DNA of 64,000 nucleotides, taken from positions 620,001-684,000 of the forward strand of contig NZ_JAMZEA010000003.1 of NCBI RefSeq assembly GCF_024172125.1. Reading direction: 5' to 3'. Both the position numbers and the translations under genes were made by a program. This document shows positions 25,747-34,599 of this stretch, in pieces. The notes under the pieces were generated by a model, which saw nothing but the letters and a program-made list of their open reading frames with translations, was not told where the DNA came from and did not search any database. Source of the DNA: Actinomadura rupiterrae (lineage in GTDB: Bacteria > Actinomycetota > Actinomycetes > Streptosporangiales > Streptosporangiaceae). How positions within the stretch are numbered: position 1 is the stretch's first letter; every line of letters begins with the position of its first letter.

Positions 25747-26646
25747 ATGACCACCACTGTGATCCTGGTGCTGCTCTGCCTGGCGATCGCCGGGCGCGAA
25801 CTGTATCTGGCGTCCGACAAACGACTCCCCCGCGCGCAGGCGGAACTCCGCGAGCTGCGCGACCGCGTGGCCGACCTCACCCGTCGGCAGGACGCCTTGC
25901 GTGCCGAGGTCGACCGGTCCATCCAGAGTCCGGCTTCAGAGCTGCGGCCTGTCGAGGTGAGCGGGACGCCTCCAGAGCAGTCCGGGCGGCTTGACGACCT
26001 CGCCGACCGCGTGGACCGGGCCGAGAAGGAACTCGGCGCGTTGTCCGGACGGTTCGCCGAACTGGAACTCGACCGGGACGCGCAGCGCGCCCTCGCCAGT
26101 TCCCTGGACGACGTCGAGCAGGACGTCCGGGAGCTTCGCCAAGAGATGCTCGACCGGCTCGCGTCCGAAAGGGGCGTGGTCGCGGGGCTGCTGCTGAGCG
26201 AGGAGGGCGAGGCCGGAGCGCTGCTGACCGAGTCGTTCGAGCGCTGCGCGGCCGAATACGGGTTGCGTATCCGGATCCGCGAGGAGCGCATGGCGGAGGC
26301 CGGCAACGGCGGGTTTGCGGGGACGTCGTACTACCTGTCCGGGCGACGTCCGGACGCGCTCGCAGAGGAGCTGTTCGGACACGTGCGGAGCCTGTACGAC
26401 CCCCAGGATCCGTCCGGGCTGACGGCGCTCCTCACGGAACTCGCCCATCTGCGCGGCGGCGGACTCGTCCGCTTCGGCGCCTTCACGGCCGTCCGAACGC
26501 ACGACATCCTGCTCTGCGGCTTGCTTCCGGAGGACGACGCGTCGTCCGCTGACGAATCAGGCGATCCCTGGACCCTCGCCGCCCGCGTCCGCGACCTGCC
26601 CGACGACCAGCAGTGCGACCTGACCTGGCTACACGCCGACGAGTAA
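25747..26646 (+). CDS. Membrane-anchored coiled-coil protein of unknown function
   Basis: A 299-residue protein from ATG 25747, with GAGGGAG five bases upstream. It starts with a transmembrane helix (TTTVILVLLCLAIAGRELYL, residues 2-21), followed by heptad-rich coiled coil (RAQAELRELRDRVADL..., LDDLADRVDRAEKELGAL..., LDDVEQDVRELRQEMLDRL) to about residue 145. A globular C-terminal domain of about 150 residues contains ESFERCAAEYGLRIRIREER, GTSYYLSGRRPDALAEELFGH and GLLPEDDA. I do not recognise the family. It is isolated between two repeat-rich intergenic regions. Confidence 0.75.
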   Translation: MTTTVILVLLCLAIAGRELYLASDKRLPRAQAELRELRDRVADLTRRQDALRAEVDRSIQSPASELRPVEVSGTPPEQSGRLDDLADRVDRAEKELGALSGRFAELELDRDAQRALASSLDDVEQDVRELRQEMLDRLASERGVVAGLLLSEEGEAGALLTESFERCAAEYGLRIRIREERMAEAGNGGFAGTSYYLSGRRPDALAEELFGHVRSLYDPQDPSGLTALLTELAHLRGGGLVRFGAFTAVRTHDILLCGLLPEDDASSADESGDPWTLAARVRDLPDDQQCDLTWLHADE

Positions 26647-26939
26647 CCAGGATCCCCCGTCGGACTCGACGGCTCACCCAGCCGCGTCCGGCGCCTCAAC
26701 AGCACCATCAAATTTTCGCGCCCGAGCCGACGGTTCTCGGGCTGTAATGAGCTGGCCGGCCTGGTCTCGTCCCGTCCTTGGTCCTGTCGCACCGTCTGCT
26801 TCCGGCCTCGGGCCGCCAGCGGGCCTCTCCTTATGCGGTCAAGCAGCTCCAGCTTCACCGGCCCTTGAGTTGAGGCCGCTGGCGCAGGCTTGTAAGCGCC
26901 TGCCGCAGGGCTGCTGTGCTGGTCGTGCGTTCGGGCGTC

Positions 26940-28400
26940 GCACAAGGAGGCCAACGCCCTCCGCGCAGCGGCCGGTGCACCCCACGCGGCCGTGGGTGCG
27001 GCCTCGCAGGGGGCTGGTGCGCTCCGCGGAGTGCACCAGCGTGATCCCGCGCGGCGGCAGTGCGCTCCGTTGCCGCAGGGCTGGTCGCGCCGTTCTCGCA
27101 GTCGGGTGTCGCGCAAGGAGGTCGGCGCGCTCCGCACGGAAGCCAGCGCCTCCCCCGCGACCGCGGGTGCACTCCGCGCGATGGCGGGTGCACGCCGCAC
27201 GATCGCGGCTGCGCTCCGCGCGAAGGCGGGTCCGTTCCACGGCGAAAGCGGCTGCGGTCCTGCACGAAGGCGACTACGGGCCCACACGAAGTCGGGGGTG
27301 CGCTCCACGCGGCGGTGAGTGCGCTCCACGCGGAGGCGGGTGCCCTCTGCGCGAAGGCGGGGTGCGTTCTCGCACGGCGGTGCGTGCACCCGCACGAGGG
27401 TGGCCCCGCTCCACACGGCGGTGGCCCCGCTCCGCGCGTGGGTAGCCCCGCCGCGCGGCGGTGACTCCCTGCGCGTGAGGGTGGGCGCACTCACGCGCGA
27501 GGCGGGTGCGTTCCTGCACGAGATCGGCGCGCTCCCGCGCGGCCGCAGGTGCATCCCCGCGCGGCGGCTAGTACACCCCGCACGAGGTCGGCCCCGTTCC
27601 ACACGAGCGTGGGCGCACTCGCGCAGTGGTGGCCCCGCTCCGCGCGTGGATGGCCCCTCCGCACGGCGGTGGCCCCGTTCCGCGCGAGGGTGGGCGCACT
27701 TGTGCGCGAGGGGGGTGCGTTCCTGCGCGAGGTCGGCGCGCTCCCGCGCGGCCGCAGGTGCGTCCCCGTGCGGCGGTGAGTGCAACCGTACGAGGGTGGC
27801 CCCGCTCCACACGAGCGTGGGCGCACTCGCGCGGCAGTGGCCCCGCTTCGCGCGGGTGGCCCTTCCTCGCGAGGCTGCGCGCGCACTCGCGCGAGGCGGG
27901 TTCGTTCCTGCGCGAGGTCTGCGCGCTCCGCGCGGCTGCAGGCGCGTCCCCGTGCGGCGGTGAGTGCGCTCCGCACGAGGGTGGCCCCGCTCCGCGGGGA
28001 GTGGATCCACTCCGCACGGTGGCAGGTGCATTCCCGCTCGGCGGCGGGTGCACTCCCGCGCAGGGCGGGTCCCCTCTGCGCGACCCGGTTGCGTTCCCGC
28101 GCGGGGGGTGCGCTCTGCACGGAGGCGGATGCGCTGCTGCGCTAGGCAGGCCCGCTTCCGGACGGCGGCGGGTGCTCCTGCGCGGCAATGAGTGAGCTCC
28201 CCCGCGGCGCCGGGCCCGCTCTGCGCGGAGGCGGGTGCGCTCCCGCTCGGAGGGCGGGCCGAGGCGGGTGCGATTCTGCGCTAGGCGGGCGCGCTCGCGC
28301 GGGCGGCGAGTGCGCTCCTTGTCGGAAGGGCGGGCCCGCTCCGCGCGAGGCGAGTGCACTCCCGCGCAGGGCGGGCCGAGGTGGGGGCGATCCTGCGCGG
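26940..28400. repeat. Degenerate 21-bp tandem repeat array (about 1.5 kb)
   Basis: Roughly 70 variant units of 19-23 bases follow one another, with consensus near GGTGCGCTCCCGCGCGGCGGT (GG-YGCRYTCC-GCRCG-RGGY). Clean examples run from 27160 to 27500. A higher-order repeat of about 200 bp starts at 27504, 27714 and 27898 (GGGTGCGTTCCTGCGCGAGGTC, then GGCGCGCTCC...). Unit length drifts between 20 and 22, so any heptapeptide reading frame is repeatedly lost; ORFs through it are Arg/Ala/Pro-rich and shift frame. I treat it as noncoding. 26647-26939 also shows no gene. Confidence 0.75.
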
Positions 28401-28419
28401 GTGGGTGGGTTTGTTTGGG

Positions 28420-31074
28420 TTAGGGGCGGATGAAGCGGGGGGTGCTGACGTCTGTGCGGTTGATTCGGAAGGCTAGGAGGCAGCGGGGGGTGGCTCGGTC
28501 GTCCAGGGCTAGGCATAGGCCGAGGCCGAGGCGGGGGTCGACGATGACGACGCGCCTCAGCGAGCGCAGCGTCCGGCGGGCGCGCGGCCATGTTTCGGGA
28601 CGGCGCGGGTCGCGCAAGGTGTCCGCGACGATGCGGGAGGCGTAGCGCCAGATCGCGGGCGCGTTCAGGACGCGGACACCGGCCGCCGTCAGATCGGCGA
28701 CGATCACCACGCCGGTGTCGTCCTCGTCCTCCCTGGTGTGGCGGACGTCGCGCTCGTCCGGACGGTCGAAGGGAGCCGGGGTGCGCATTCGGCCGAACGC
28801 GGTCGGCGGGTCGTTGAGCGGATCCGCATCGTGGTCGGCGTCGTGCGGCGCGCTGGGTCCGCTTACGGGGCGGTGGTAGCGAAGTGGGTCGATGGTGTCG
28901 ACGACCAGCGCCTTCGGGTATGGCCGGGACGCGCGCGCACGAGGATGGGCCGGGTGCTGGGAGGTGGGGCGCCAATGCGCGCTGAGGTCTACGACGAGTC
29001 CGCTCGGGCCGATCCAGGCGGGCACGCCTAGGCGGGTTACGGCGCCGCGTTCGTCCAGTGGTGCGATTTCACGCCATATCTCGCCTGCGGACGTGGCGAG
29101 ATTTGCGGCGATGTCCAGCCCGGGGAACGCGCCTTCCAGGACGACTAGGAGTGCTTGCCAGGTGGAGCCTCCGACGAGATCGCCAACGAACTCGTCCACC
29201 AGAGCGCGTCGCGCCCTCGGATCCAGGCGGGACAGATCATCGGCAGGTGCGGGAGCCTTGATGCGCTGCTCTCGACGCGGAGGTGTCGGGTGGCTCGGCA
29301 TGCTGTCGCGTGCTGTGACGTCCGGCCTTGTTCTGGACGTCTCGGATTGCGCATCGACTGGGTGTTCGGGGGGTTGGTTTACGTCCCGGAACGCTTCGGG
29401 GCGGGTGGTTGGACGGCTTGGAGGCTCGGAGCCTGGGGCGGACGCGTTTTCGGGCGGGTCGTCGTCCCTCAGCGGCTGGTCGGAGAGCCCGTTGCTTTCG
29501 GCAGGGCCTCGGTGGGCGCCAGGCTGCCCTGTTGACCGTCCAGGCGCGGGTTCCGGGGAACGGTGACGTCCACCGGGTGAGGCCGGCATCCATGTGCCTG
29601 GGGCCGAGGCTGCGGGCGGGTCGGCTGCGCCGAAGGACGGCGGGCTCGCCTCGGCGCCTATGGAAGGCGTCTGGAATGTGGTCGCCGGTTCTTCAGGTTG
29701 GCCGAGTCGTTTGTCGCCGGTTGCCTGGGTTCGATCTGCGTCATCGTGCGCGGGACGAATCGCTGGTGCGTGGGGGGATGTCCTGGGTCCCTCGTGCGCG
29801 CGCGGGTCGTCGGGCTTGGTATCGGGCAGCGGTGAGGTCGCGCGCTCTTCGTTCGGGCGGAAGTCTTCGTCCTCGCTAGCCACGTCCGGGCTGGAGGCGG
29901 CTGATGCCTGGTTCGTTTGGGACGTTGGCACGCTGTCTTGGCCGGTCGGCGCGTCGCGGCGGGTGACAGAGGGGCCGGTGGCGTCGGGCTTGCGCACTGT
30001 CATCCAGAGTTCGTCTTCTTCTTGGGCGGGGGCATCATCGGTTCGCGCGGGGGGCGGTCGCTTGATCGCGGTTCGCCACACGTCTCCTGCGTCGGGAGGT
30101 GGGGTGGCTCTTTGGGGGCCTTCGTCCGCGCCAGGTGGAGCGGCCTCGACAGCTCTCGCTGGGTCGCTATGCGGGGACGGGGCGTCCGGCTTCGGTACGT
30201 GTGGCTGTGGTTCTGCAGTGTCGCGAGGGGACTGTCTCTCGGGGGTGGGAGCGGCGCGTCCGTCGTCCGTCGGTTGCGGGACGCGGCGGGGCACGGATGA
30301 CTTCGCCCATTCCGATCCGCTGAAACTGGTCCAGGGCTCGTCTCTGTCGTCCGGCGCGGGCGTGGGTTCCGGAACGTGATCGGACGGGGCCTGAGCCGCT
30401 TCCCTGTTTCGCGGCTCAGACGCGGGGTGTCCTGGCGCCTCGTCCGAATCCGGAGTTCCGGCGGAGGCGAAATCGTGTGGGCGAGACGTCTGGGGAGCGA
30501 CGGGGTTCGCTGTTACGGGCGTCCAGTCCGACAGCGCGGATGTGCCCTCGTCCGTCTGCCCTGTAGGCGCAGGCGGGGCATCCGGTGAGGCCTGGGACAT
30601 CGGCGAGGGGATCTCAACGGTCGGCGTCCTGGGCCCTACGGCACCAGGGCGCGTGGGCGGCGTATCGGACACGACGGGCGGAGCCGCATCGGTCTTCGGC
30701 TTCGCCGAGGACGCCTCGGATGCGGGCCCGCCAGTCGGGTCCGCATGAGCGGACGGGGGCGGTCCGGCAGGGGCGGACGGAGAGGAGTCGGCGGGAGGGG
30801 CCGGGGTGCCGAAGGCGGTTGACGGCGAGGGGTCAGTGGGCGGGTGAGCGGCCGCGGCCTGTTCGGCGACGGTGGGACGGCGGGGTGGACCGCCCGCGAC
30901 CCGGATGTCGCCCGGATGCGGCACCGGCGCGGGCGGCACCGGCGCGGGGCGTGAGGGCCTGGCCGGGGACGGGGACGGAGACGATCCGGGACGCCGCCGC
31001 CGGGCGGGCTCGTGATCGTCGGGCTCGTCGGAGGGCGGGCCGGGATGGTCGCGTGGGCCGAATCTCACGTGCAC
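28420..31074 (-). CDS. Large protein with disordered Pro/Ser/Ala-rich N-terminus and a conserved-looking C-terminal domain, unknown function
   Basis: An 884-residue protein (GTG 31074; GTG 31068 fits the AGGA site equally well). Residues 1 to about 600 are low complexity, acidic and Pro-rich with recurring WMTVRKP, WRTAIKRPP and WTSFSGSEWAKS islands that look like short linear motifs. From about residue 610 a folded domain begins (LSRLDPRARRALVDEFVGDLVGGSTWQALLVVLEGAFPGLD, AWIGPSGLVVDLSAHW, DDTGVVIVADLTAAGVRVLNAPAIWRYASRIV) and runs to the end. I do not recognise it. It follows the 296-residue protein gene 93 bases downstream on the same strand, so both are probably one operon. The third-position GC pattern is clear throughout, supporting a real gene. 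Confidence 0.75.
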   Translation of the reverse strand: MHVRFGPRDHPGPPSDEPDDHEPARRRRPGSSPSPSPARPSRPAPVPPAPVPHPGDIRVAGGPPRRPTVAEQAAAAHPPTDPSPSTAFGTPAPPADSSPSAPAGPPPSAHADPTGGPASEASSAKPKTDAAPPVVSDTPPTRPGAVGPRTPTVEIPSPMSQASPDAPPAPTGQTDEGTSALSDWTPVTANPVAPQTSRPHDFASAGTPDSDEAPGHPASEPRNREAAQAPSDHVPEPTPAPDDRDEPWTSFSGSEWAKSSVPRRVPQPTDDGRAAPTPERQSPRDTAEPQPHVPKPDAPSPHSDPARAVEAAPPGADEGPQRATPPPDAGDVWRTAIKRPPPARTDDAPAQEEDELWMTVRKPDATGPSVTRRDAPTGQDSVPTSQTNQASAASSPDVASEDEDFRPNEERATSPLPDTKPDDPRAHEGPRTSPHAPAIRPAHDDADRTQATGDKRLGQPEEPATTFQTPSIGAEASPPSFGAADPPAASAPGTWMPASPGGRHRSPEPAPGRSTGQPGAHRGPAESNGLSDQPLRDDDPPENASAPGSEPPSRPTTRPEAFRDVNQPPEHPVDAQSETSRTRPDVTARDSMPSHPTPPRREQRIKAPAPADDLSRLDPRARRALVDEFVGDLVGGSTWQALLVVLEGAFPGLDIAANLATSAGEIWREIAPLDERGAVTRLGVPAWIGPSGLVVDLSAHWRPTSQHPAHPRARASRPYPKALVVDTIDPLRYHRPVSGPSAPHDADHDADPLNDPPTAFGRMRTPAPFDRPDERDVRHTREDEDDTGVVIVADLTAAGVRVLNAPAIWRYASRIVADTLRDPRRPETWPRARRTLRSLRRVVIVDPRLGLGLCLALDDRATPRCLLAFRINRTDVSTPRFIRP

Positions 31075-31167
31075 GATCCTGTGCAGAGATCAAGATCGTC
31101 GGCAAGCTCTGCGCTGATCATCTTCTCCTCGATCGAACGCCGTCGCGGGGGTGGTGGAGGGGCCGGT

Positions 31168-32058
31168 TCACGACGGCCCGAAAAGCGCCGCGCAGAGGTG
31201 TTCGAGGCGGTCGGGACCGTCGTCCGCGGCGAGGACGGTCAGGACGGCGGGCGCGTCGCCCTCCGGATCGTCCAGGCGGAGCCGGACGAACACTTCGCGG
31301 CGCATGGCCTCATCAGTGCCCTGAGCTGCCGCGACGTCCTGGAGGCCGACGGAGACGACTTCCGGCAGATCGACGAAGACGGGCAGTTCGTCCACGGGAA
31401 GCTGCTCCACCCAGAGGTCGAGTAGGCGGCGGGCCAGGCCGTTCAGCAGGCGTCCCCAGGATTCGACGAGCTGCGGCGGGACGTTCTCGGTCTGAAGTTC
31501 GGGAAGGCCGAAACGGGCCAGGCCGTTCGTGGTGAACCAGAAGCCGTGCGGTCCCCGGGTGTGCGGGAGGAGGATCCAGTCGGTGAGCCGGATCGTCCCG
31601 TCCGGACCGGGCAGGGAGCGTTCCAGCCGGTCGCGGCCGAGGACCTCGGGCGTGAAGCCGTCCACGACCGGCATGCTCAGCGCCGTCCCGACCGCCCCGG
31701 CGACGGCCCGCGCCGCCCATTCGTGCGCGGGCGGCCATCCCGGTCGATATGCCGCACGAACGGCCAACAGGTGTGACGCGGCGGAAATCGCACCCAACTC
31801 ACCTCTGGACGCGCCATAAGCCGCGAGCAGATCCACCGGAAGGGGAGGAAATTCCCTGGCCGGGCGCATATCGATCGTGAGCAGCGGACTGGCCAGCATC
31901 CCGAGGACGAGATCGCGCAGCGGCGGCCGGATCAGCCGTCCCACCTCGGCACGGGCCAGCTCGCGCGGATCGGCGGGCGGCGCGGCGAGCGCCACGGCAT
32001 AGGTCGCGTGCAGGTTCTCCGGAACCGGCAGCGTCAGAATCTCGCCCAAAGTGCCCAC
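31168..32058 (-). CDS. Conserved hypothetical protein, first gene of a two-gene operon
   Basis: A 296-residue soluble protein with no signal peptide or transmembrane helix. Start GTG 32058 is the longest option; TTG 32049, giving LGEILTLPVPENLH, has GGGGAG seven bases upstream and may be the true start. Features include ELARAEVGRLIRPPLRDLVLGML, a central FTPEVLGRDRLERSLPGPDG, and FWFTTNGLARFGLPELQTENVPPQLVESWGRLLNGLA. The end is acidic (VFVRLRLDDPEGDAPAVLTVLAADDGPDRLEHLCAALF). I do not recognise a family. The gene is followed by the large disordered protein and divergent from a TetR gene, whose triple operator lies between them and may control both directions. Confidence 0.7.
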   Translation of the reverse strand: MGTLGEILTLPVPENLHATYAVALAAPPADPRELARAEVGRLIRPPLRDLVLGMLASPLLTIDMRPAREFPPLPVDLLAAYGASRGELGAISAASHLLAVRAAYRPGWPPAHEWAARAVAGAVGTALSMPVVDGFTPEVLGRDRLERSLPGPDGTIRLTDWILLPHTRGPHGFWFTTNGLARFGLPELQTENVPPQLVESWGRLLNGLARRLLDLWVEQLPVDELPVFVDLPEVVSVGLQDVAAAQGTDEAMRREVFVRLRLDDPEGDAPAVLTVLAADDGPDRLEHLCAALFGPS

Positions 32059-32290
32059 TCCCCGACGACACCGGCCCGACAGAGCCCGGCGTCACCCGAC
32101 CGACACTACAGATCCGACGAGAGACCCACCCGAAAACGATCTATCGCAAAAGCGACAATTTCCTACCGACGCCGCTTACCCGAATAGCGCACCACCTCAT
32201 CCGCCCCACCTCGCGCACCAGGCGCAAAACAATCAAGCCCGGACGGCGAGGGCCGGCAAATGATCGTTGAGTCGCGTGCCGCCATACTGG

Positions 32291-32344
32291 GTGAGTACTC
32301 ACTCGCGGTGGGTGAGCATTCACTCACCACGAGTAAGCGTTCAC
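32291..32344. promoter_or_regulatory. Three TetR-type operators at exact 21-bp spacing
   Basis: GTGAGTACTCAC (32291-32302, perfect palindrome), GTGAGCATTCAC (32312-32323) and GTAAGCGTTCAC (32333-32344) start exactly 21 bases apart, each followed by TC(A/G)C. Two helical turns between sites would place bound dimers on one face of the DNA. They lie upstream of the TetR gene at 32463 and of the divergent operon starting at 32058. Confidence 0.7.
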
Positions 32345-32462
32345 TCACCCCCTCGCGGACGTCCCTGCCGTCGGGGCTCGCCGCCACGGTGCGCCGTGGC
32401 GCAGCGCCGCCGCCGGCGGCAGCAAGGGACGAGCCCGGGTGAGAAGTCGAGAGGAGTTCGCA

Positions 32463-33437
32463 GTGCCGTCCAGCCCCGCGACGACGCGCGACCGCATCCT
32501 TGCCGCCGCCATTGAGGTGATCAAGGCGCGCGGCGTCACGGCCGCGACGACCAAGGAGATCGCCCGCTCCGCCGGGGTCTCCGAGGGCAGCCTCTACAAC
32601 CACTTCGCGAACAAGACGGCGCTCTTCGCCGCCGCACTCGGCGAAGTGACCGGCACCGCCAGGACGGCGATCACGACCTTGATCGGTTCGGCGGGCCAGG
32701 CGTCCGTCCAGGAGAACCTCACGCGCCTGGCGTCCGGGATGATCGGCTTCTACGCGGAGCTCCTCCCGATGACCGGCCCCGTGCTCGCCGACCCCGACCT
32801 CATCGCCTGGCTCCGCACCCACACGACGTCCCCGATCACGCCGCCCGAGCCGTCCGCGAACGGAACGGCAGCACCGAACCGGCCAGCCGCACCTACCTCG
32901 CCCGCGGCTTCACCCTCCTCCAACGCCCCGGCGGAGACCTCTAACACGCCCCCAGCGCCGGGCCCGGCGGTCGACTCTGCCCCATCCCCCGATGCGTCCT
33001 CGGCGGCGGATTCGCCTTCGGCTTCGGAGGCACCTTCGGGTCAGGAGACGGCGCCTTTCTCAGGCCCGGCGGTGGAGCCGCCCACGGCAGATGCGTCTCC
33101 TAGGGGCGGGTCCGGCACAGCCGGCTCGGCGAAGGCAGGCGAAGCGGTTCCGGGAGTTGGGCTTTTCGGGGCAGGGGCCTTGGCGGGGCCGGTTTTGGGC
33201 GTTGCAGGCGTTGCGGGGTACCTGGAGGCGGAGCAGCGGCTGGGCCGGGTAGCCGAGGGAGCCCCGGTGGCCTACCTGGCGGCGGCGCTGCTCGGCGGAT
33301 GTCAGATGCATGCCTTTCTCGTCCGCTTGGCGGGGGTTGAGGCGGTCGAGGCCGGCGCCCGGCTTCCCGGGACGCCCGAGGAGTATGCGGTCGGGCTCGT
33401 GAACGCCGTAATGGCAGGCCATATCACCAGAGAGTGA
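32463..33437 (+). CDS. TetR family regulator with a disordered insertion in the ligand-binding domain
   Basis: A 324-residue protein from GTG 32463 (GGAG six bases upstream). Residues about 7-60 are a standard TetR HTH (RDRILAAAIEVIKARG, TTKEIARSAGVSEGSLYNHF, NKTALF). The effector domain starts normally (helices to LADPDLIAWLRTH, about residue 118), is interrupted by about 110 residues of Pro/Ala/Ser/Thr-rich sequence (about 121-230), then resumes with GYLEAEQRLGRVAEGAPVAYLAAALLGGCQMHAFL and the last helices. Typical TetR proteins are near 200 residues; removing the insert restores that length. Three palindromes 120-170 bases upstream are the presumed autoregulatory sites. Confidence 0.85.
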   Translation: MPSSPATTRDRILAAAIEVIKARGVTAATTKEIARSAGVSEGSLYNHFANKTALFAAALGEVTGTARTAITTLIGSAGQASVQENLTRLASGMIGFYAELLPMTGPVLADPDLIAWLRTHTTSPITPPEPSANGTAAPNRPAAPTSPAASPSSNAPAETSNTPPAPGPAVDSAPSPDASSAADSPSASEAPSGQETAPFSGPAVEPPTADASPRGGSGTAGSAKAGEAVPGVGLFGAGALAGPVLGVAGVAGYLEAEQRLGRVAEGAPVAYLAAALLGGCQMHAFLVRLAGVEAVEAGARLPGTPEEYAVGLVNAVMAGHITRE

Positions 33438-33481
33438 TCAAATAATCACCCCACGCATACGGGCTCGCGATAATGGGTTGC

Positions 33482-33507
33482 GGGATTCGGACGGGCTCTA
33501 TACCGTG
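33482..33507 (+). promoter_or_regulatory. Candidate SigR-type promoter far upstream of the ECF sigma gene
   Basis: GGGAT, 18 bases, GTG (33482-33507) resembles the known GGGAAT-N18-GTT promoters recognised by SigR. It overlaps a possible vegetative promoter TTGCGG (33478-33483)/TATACC (33499-33504) with a short 15-base spacer. It lies about 430 bases before ATG 33937. The rest of 33438-33936 holds no gene I can support, except a possible 5' extension of the sigma factor. Confidence 0.3.
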
Positions 33508-33936
33508 CGCCAGACGTGGACTGGGACAGTTGGCCGCGAAATGTGACTGACGCCACGCAACCGTTTGGACCGTCCCAAGCGTCTTACTCATTGAGAACGC
33601 CACCTAAGAGTGGACGGCTCGATCGGACAAGGCCCGCGACGTCCCGCGAACCGGGGTCGCCCTGGCGAAGCCGATCCGGCCTCATCCCTCCCTCGGCCCA
33701 CCCTCCACGCGTGGCCGAGACCCCGCCCGGCGCGAACACTCACCCTTCTGGGAGACGTCGCCTGCGCGCATGAGCCCCCGGCTCGTCCGCGCGACACGTC
33801 ATGAGTCCGCGCCGAACCGGCCGGGCCGGTGGCACGTACGAAACAGCAACGGGGGGCGGTCCGTCCGCCCGAACTGCAAGCGCCTACCGCGCGCCGCCAC
33901 CGGCCCCACCCGGGCCTCGACCCTCGGGGAGCGACG

Positions 33937-34539
33937 ATGACCGCTGTGACCACGGCTGTCCGCCCACAGGACGACACCAACCGCCACGACGTCGACCGCT
34001 ACGAGCGTGACGTGCTTCCGCTCGTCGACCCGCTCTACGCCAGCGCCGTCCGGATGACCCGGAACAGCGCCGACGCCGAGGACCTCGTGCAGGAGACCCT
34101 CGCCAAGGCCTACGTGAACTTCCACCAGTTCCAGGAGGGCACGAACCTCAAGGCCTGGCTGCACCGCATCCTGACCAACAACTTCATCAACACCTACCGC
34201 AAGAAGCAGCGCGAGCCGCAGCGCGCGGGCTCCGAGGAGCTCGAGGAGTGGCAGATCACGCAGGCCGAGGCGCACTCGGAGGGCTTCCGCTCCGCCGAGT
34301 CCGAGGCCCTGGACCGCATCCCCGACCAGCGCGTCGTCACCGCCCTGCGCTCCCTGCCGCAGGACTTCCGGGACGCCGTCTACCTCGCGGACGTCGAGGG
34401 CTACGCCTACAAGGAGATCGCGGCCATGATGGGCACCCCCATCGGCACCGTGATGTCCCGCCTGCACCGCGGCCGCAAGCAGCTCCGCGAGGCCCTGGCC
34501 GACCACCCGGCCCGCCCCGTCCACGAACTCGCCGCCTGA
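33937..34539 (+). CDS. sigR: ECF RNA polymerase sigma factor, SigR/SigH (oxidative stress) group
   Basis: A 200-residue ECF sigma factor from ATG 33937 (GGGGAG five bases upstream). Region 2 has [38 protein letters not shown] and [15 protein letters not shown]. Region 4 has [46 protein letters not shown]. These are near-identical to Streptomyces SigR and mycobacterial SigH signatures, which control thiol-oxidative stress genes. The frame is open upstream to GTG 33829, giving a possible 36-residue extension like the longer SigR' form. The cognate anti-sigma gene rsrA normally follows immediately, but here a strong terminator does, and no HxxxCxxC zinc anti-sigma factor is present in the window. 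It could therefore be a second SigR-type factor. Confidence 0.9.
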   Translation: MTAVTTAVRPQDDTNRHDVDRYERDVLPLVDPLYASAVRMTRNSADAEDLVQETLAKAYVNFHQFQEGTNLKAWLHRILTNNFINTYRKKQREPQRAGSEELEEWQITQAEAHSEGFRSAESEALDRIPDQRVVTALRSLPQDFRDAVYLADVEGYAYKEIAAMMGTPIGTVMSRLHRGRKQLREALADHPARPVHELAA

Positions 34540-34563
34540 CCCACACCTCCCCCACCAACCCCC

Positions 34564-34599
34564 GAGGGTGCGACCGAAAGGTCGCACCCTCGCCCTTTT
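34564..34599 (+). terminator. Intrinsic terminator of the sigma factor gene
   Basis: GAGGGTGCGACC (34564-34575), loop GAAA, GGTCGCACCCTC (34580-34591): perfect 12-bp stem with a GNRA loop, then GCCCTTTT. This is one of the few hairpins in the window with a T-run. It separates sigR from everything downstream. Confidence 0.9.

Noticed and set aside
26331..28031. Minus-strand ORF through the 21-bp array
   Set aside because: It extends antisense into the coiled-coil gene and changes repeat phase repeatedly; unit length is not a constant multiple of three.
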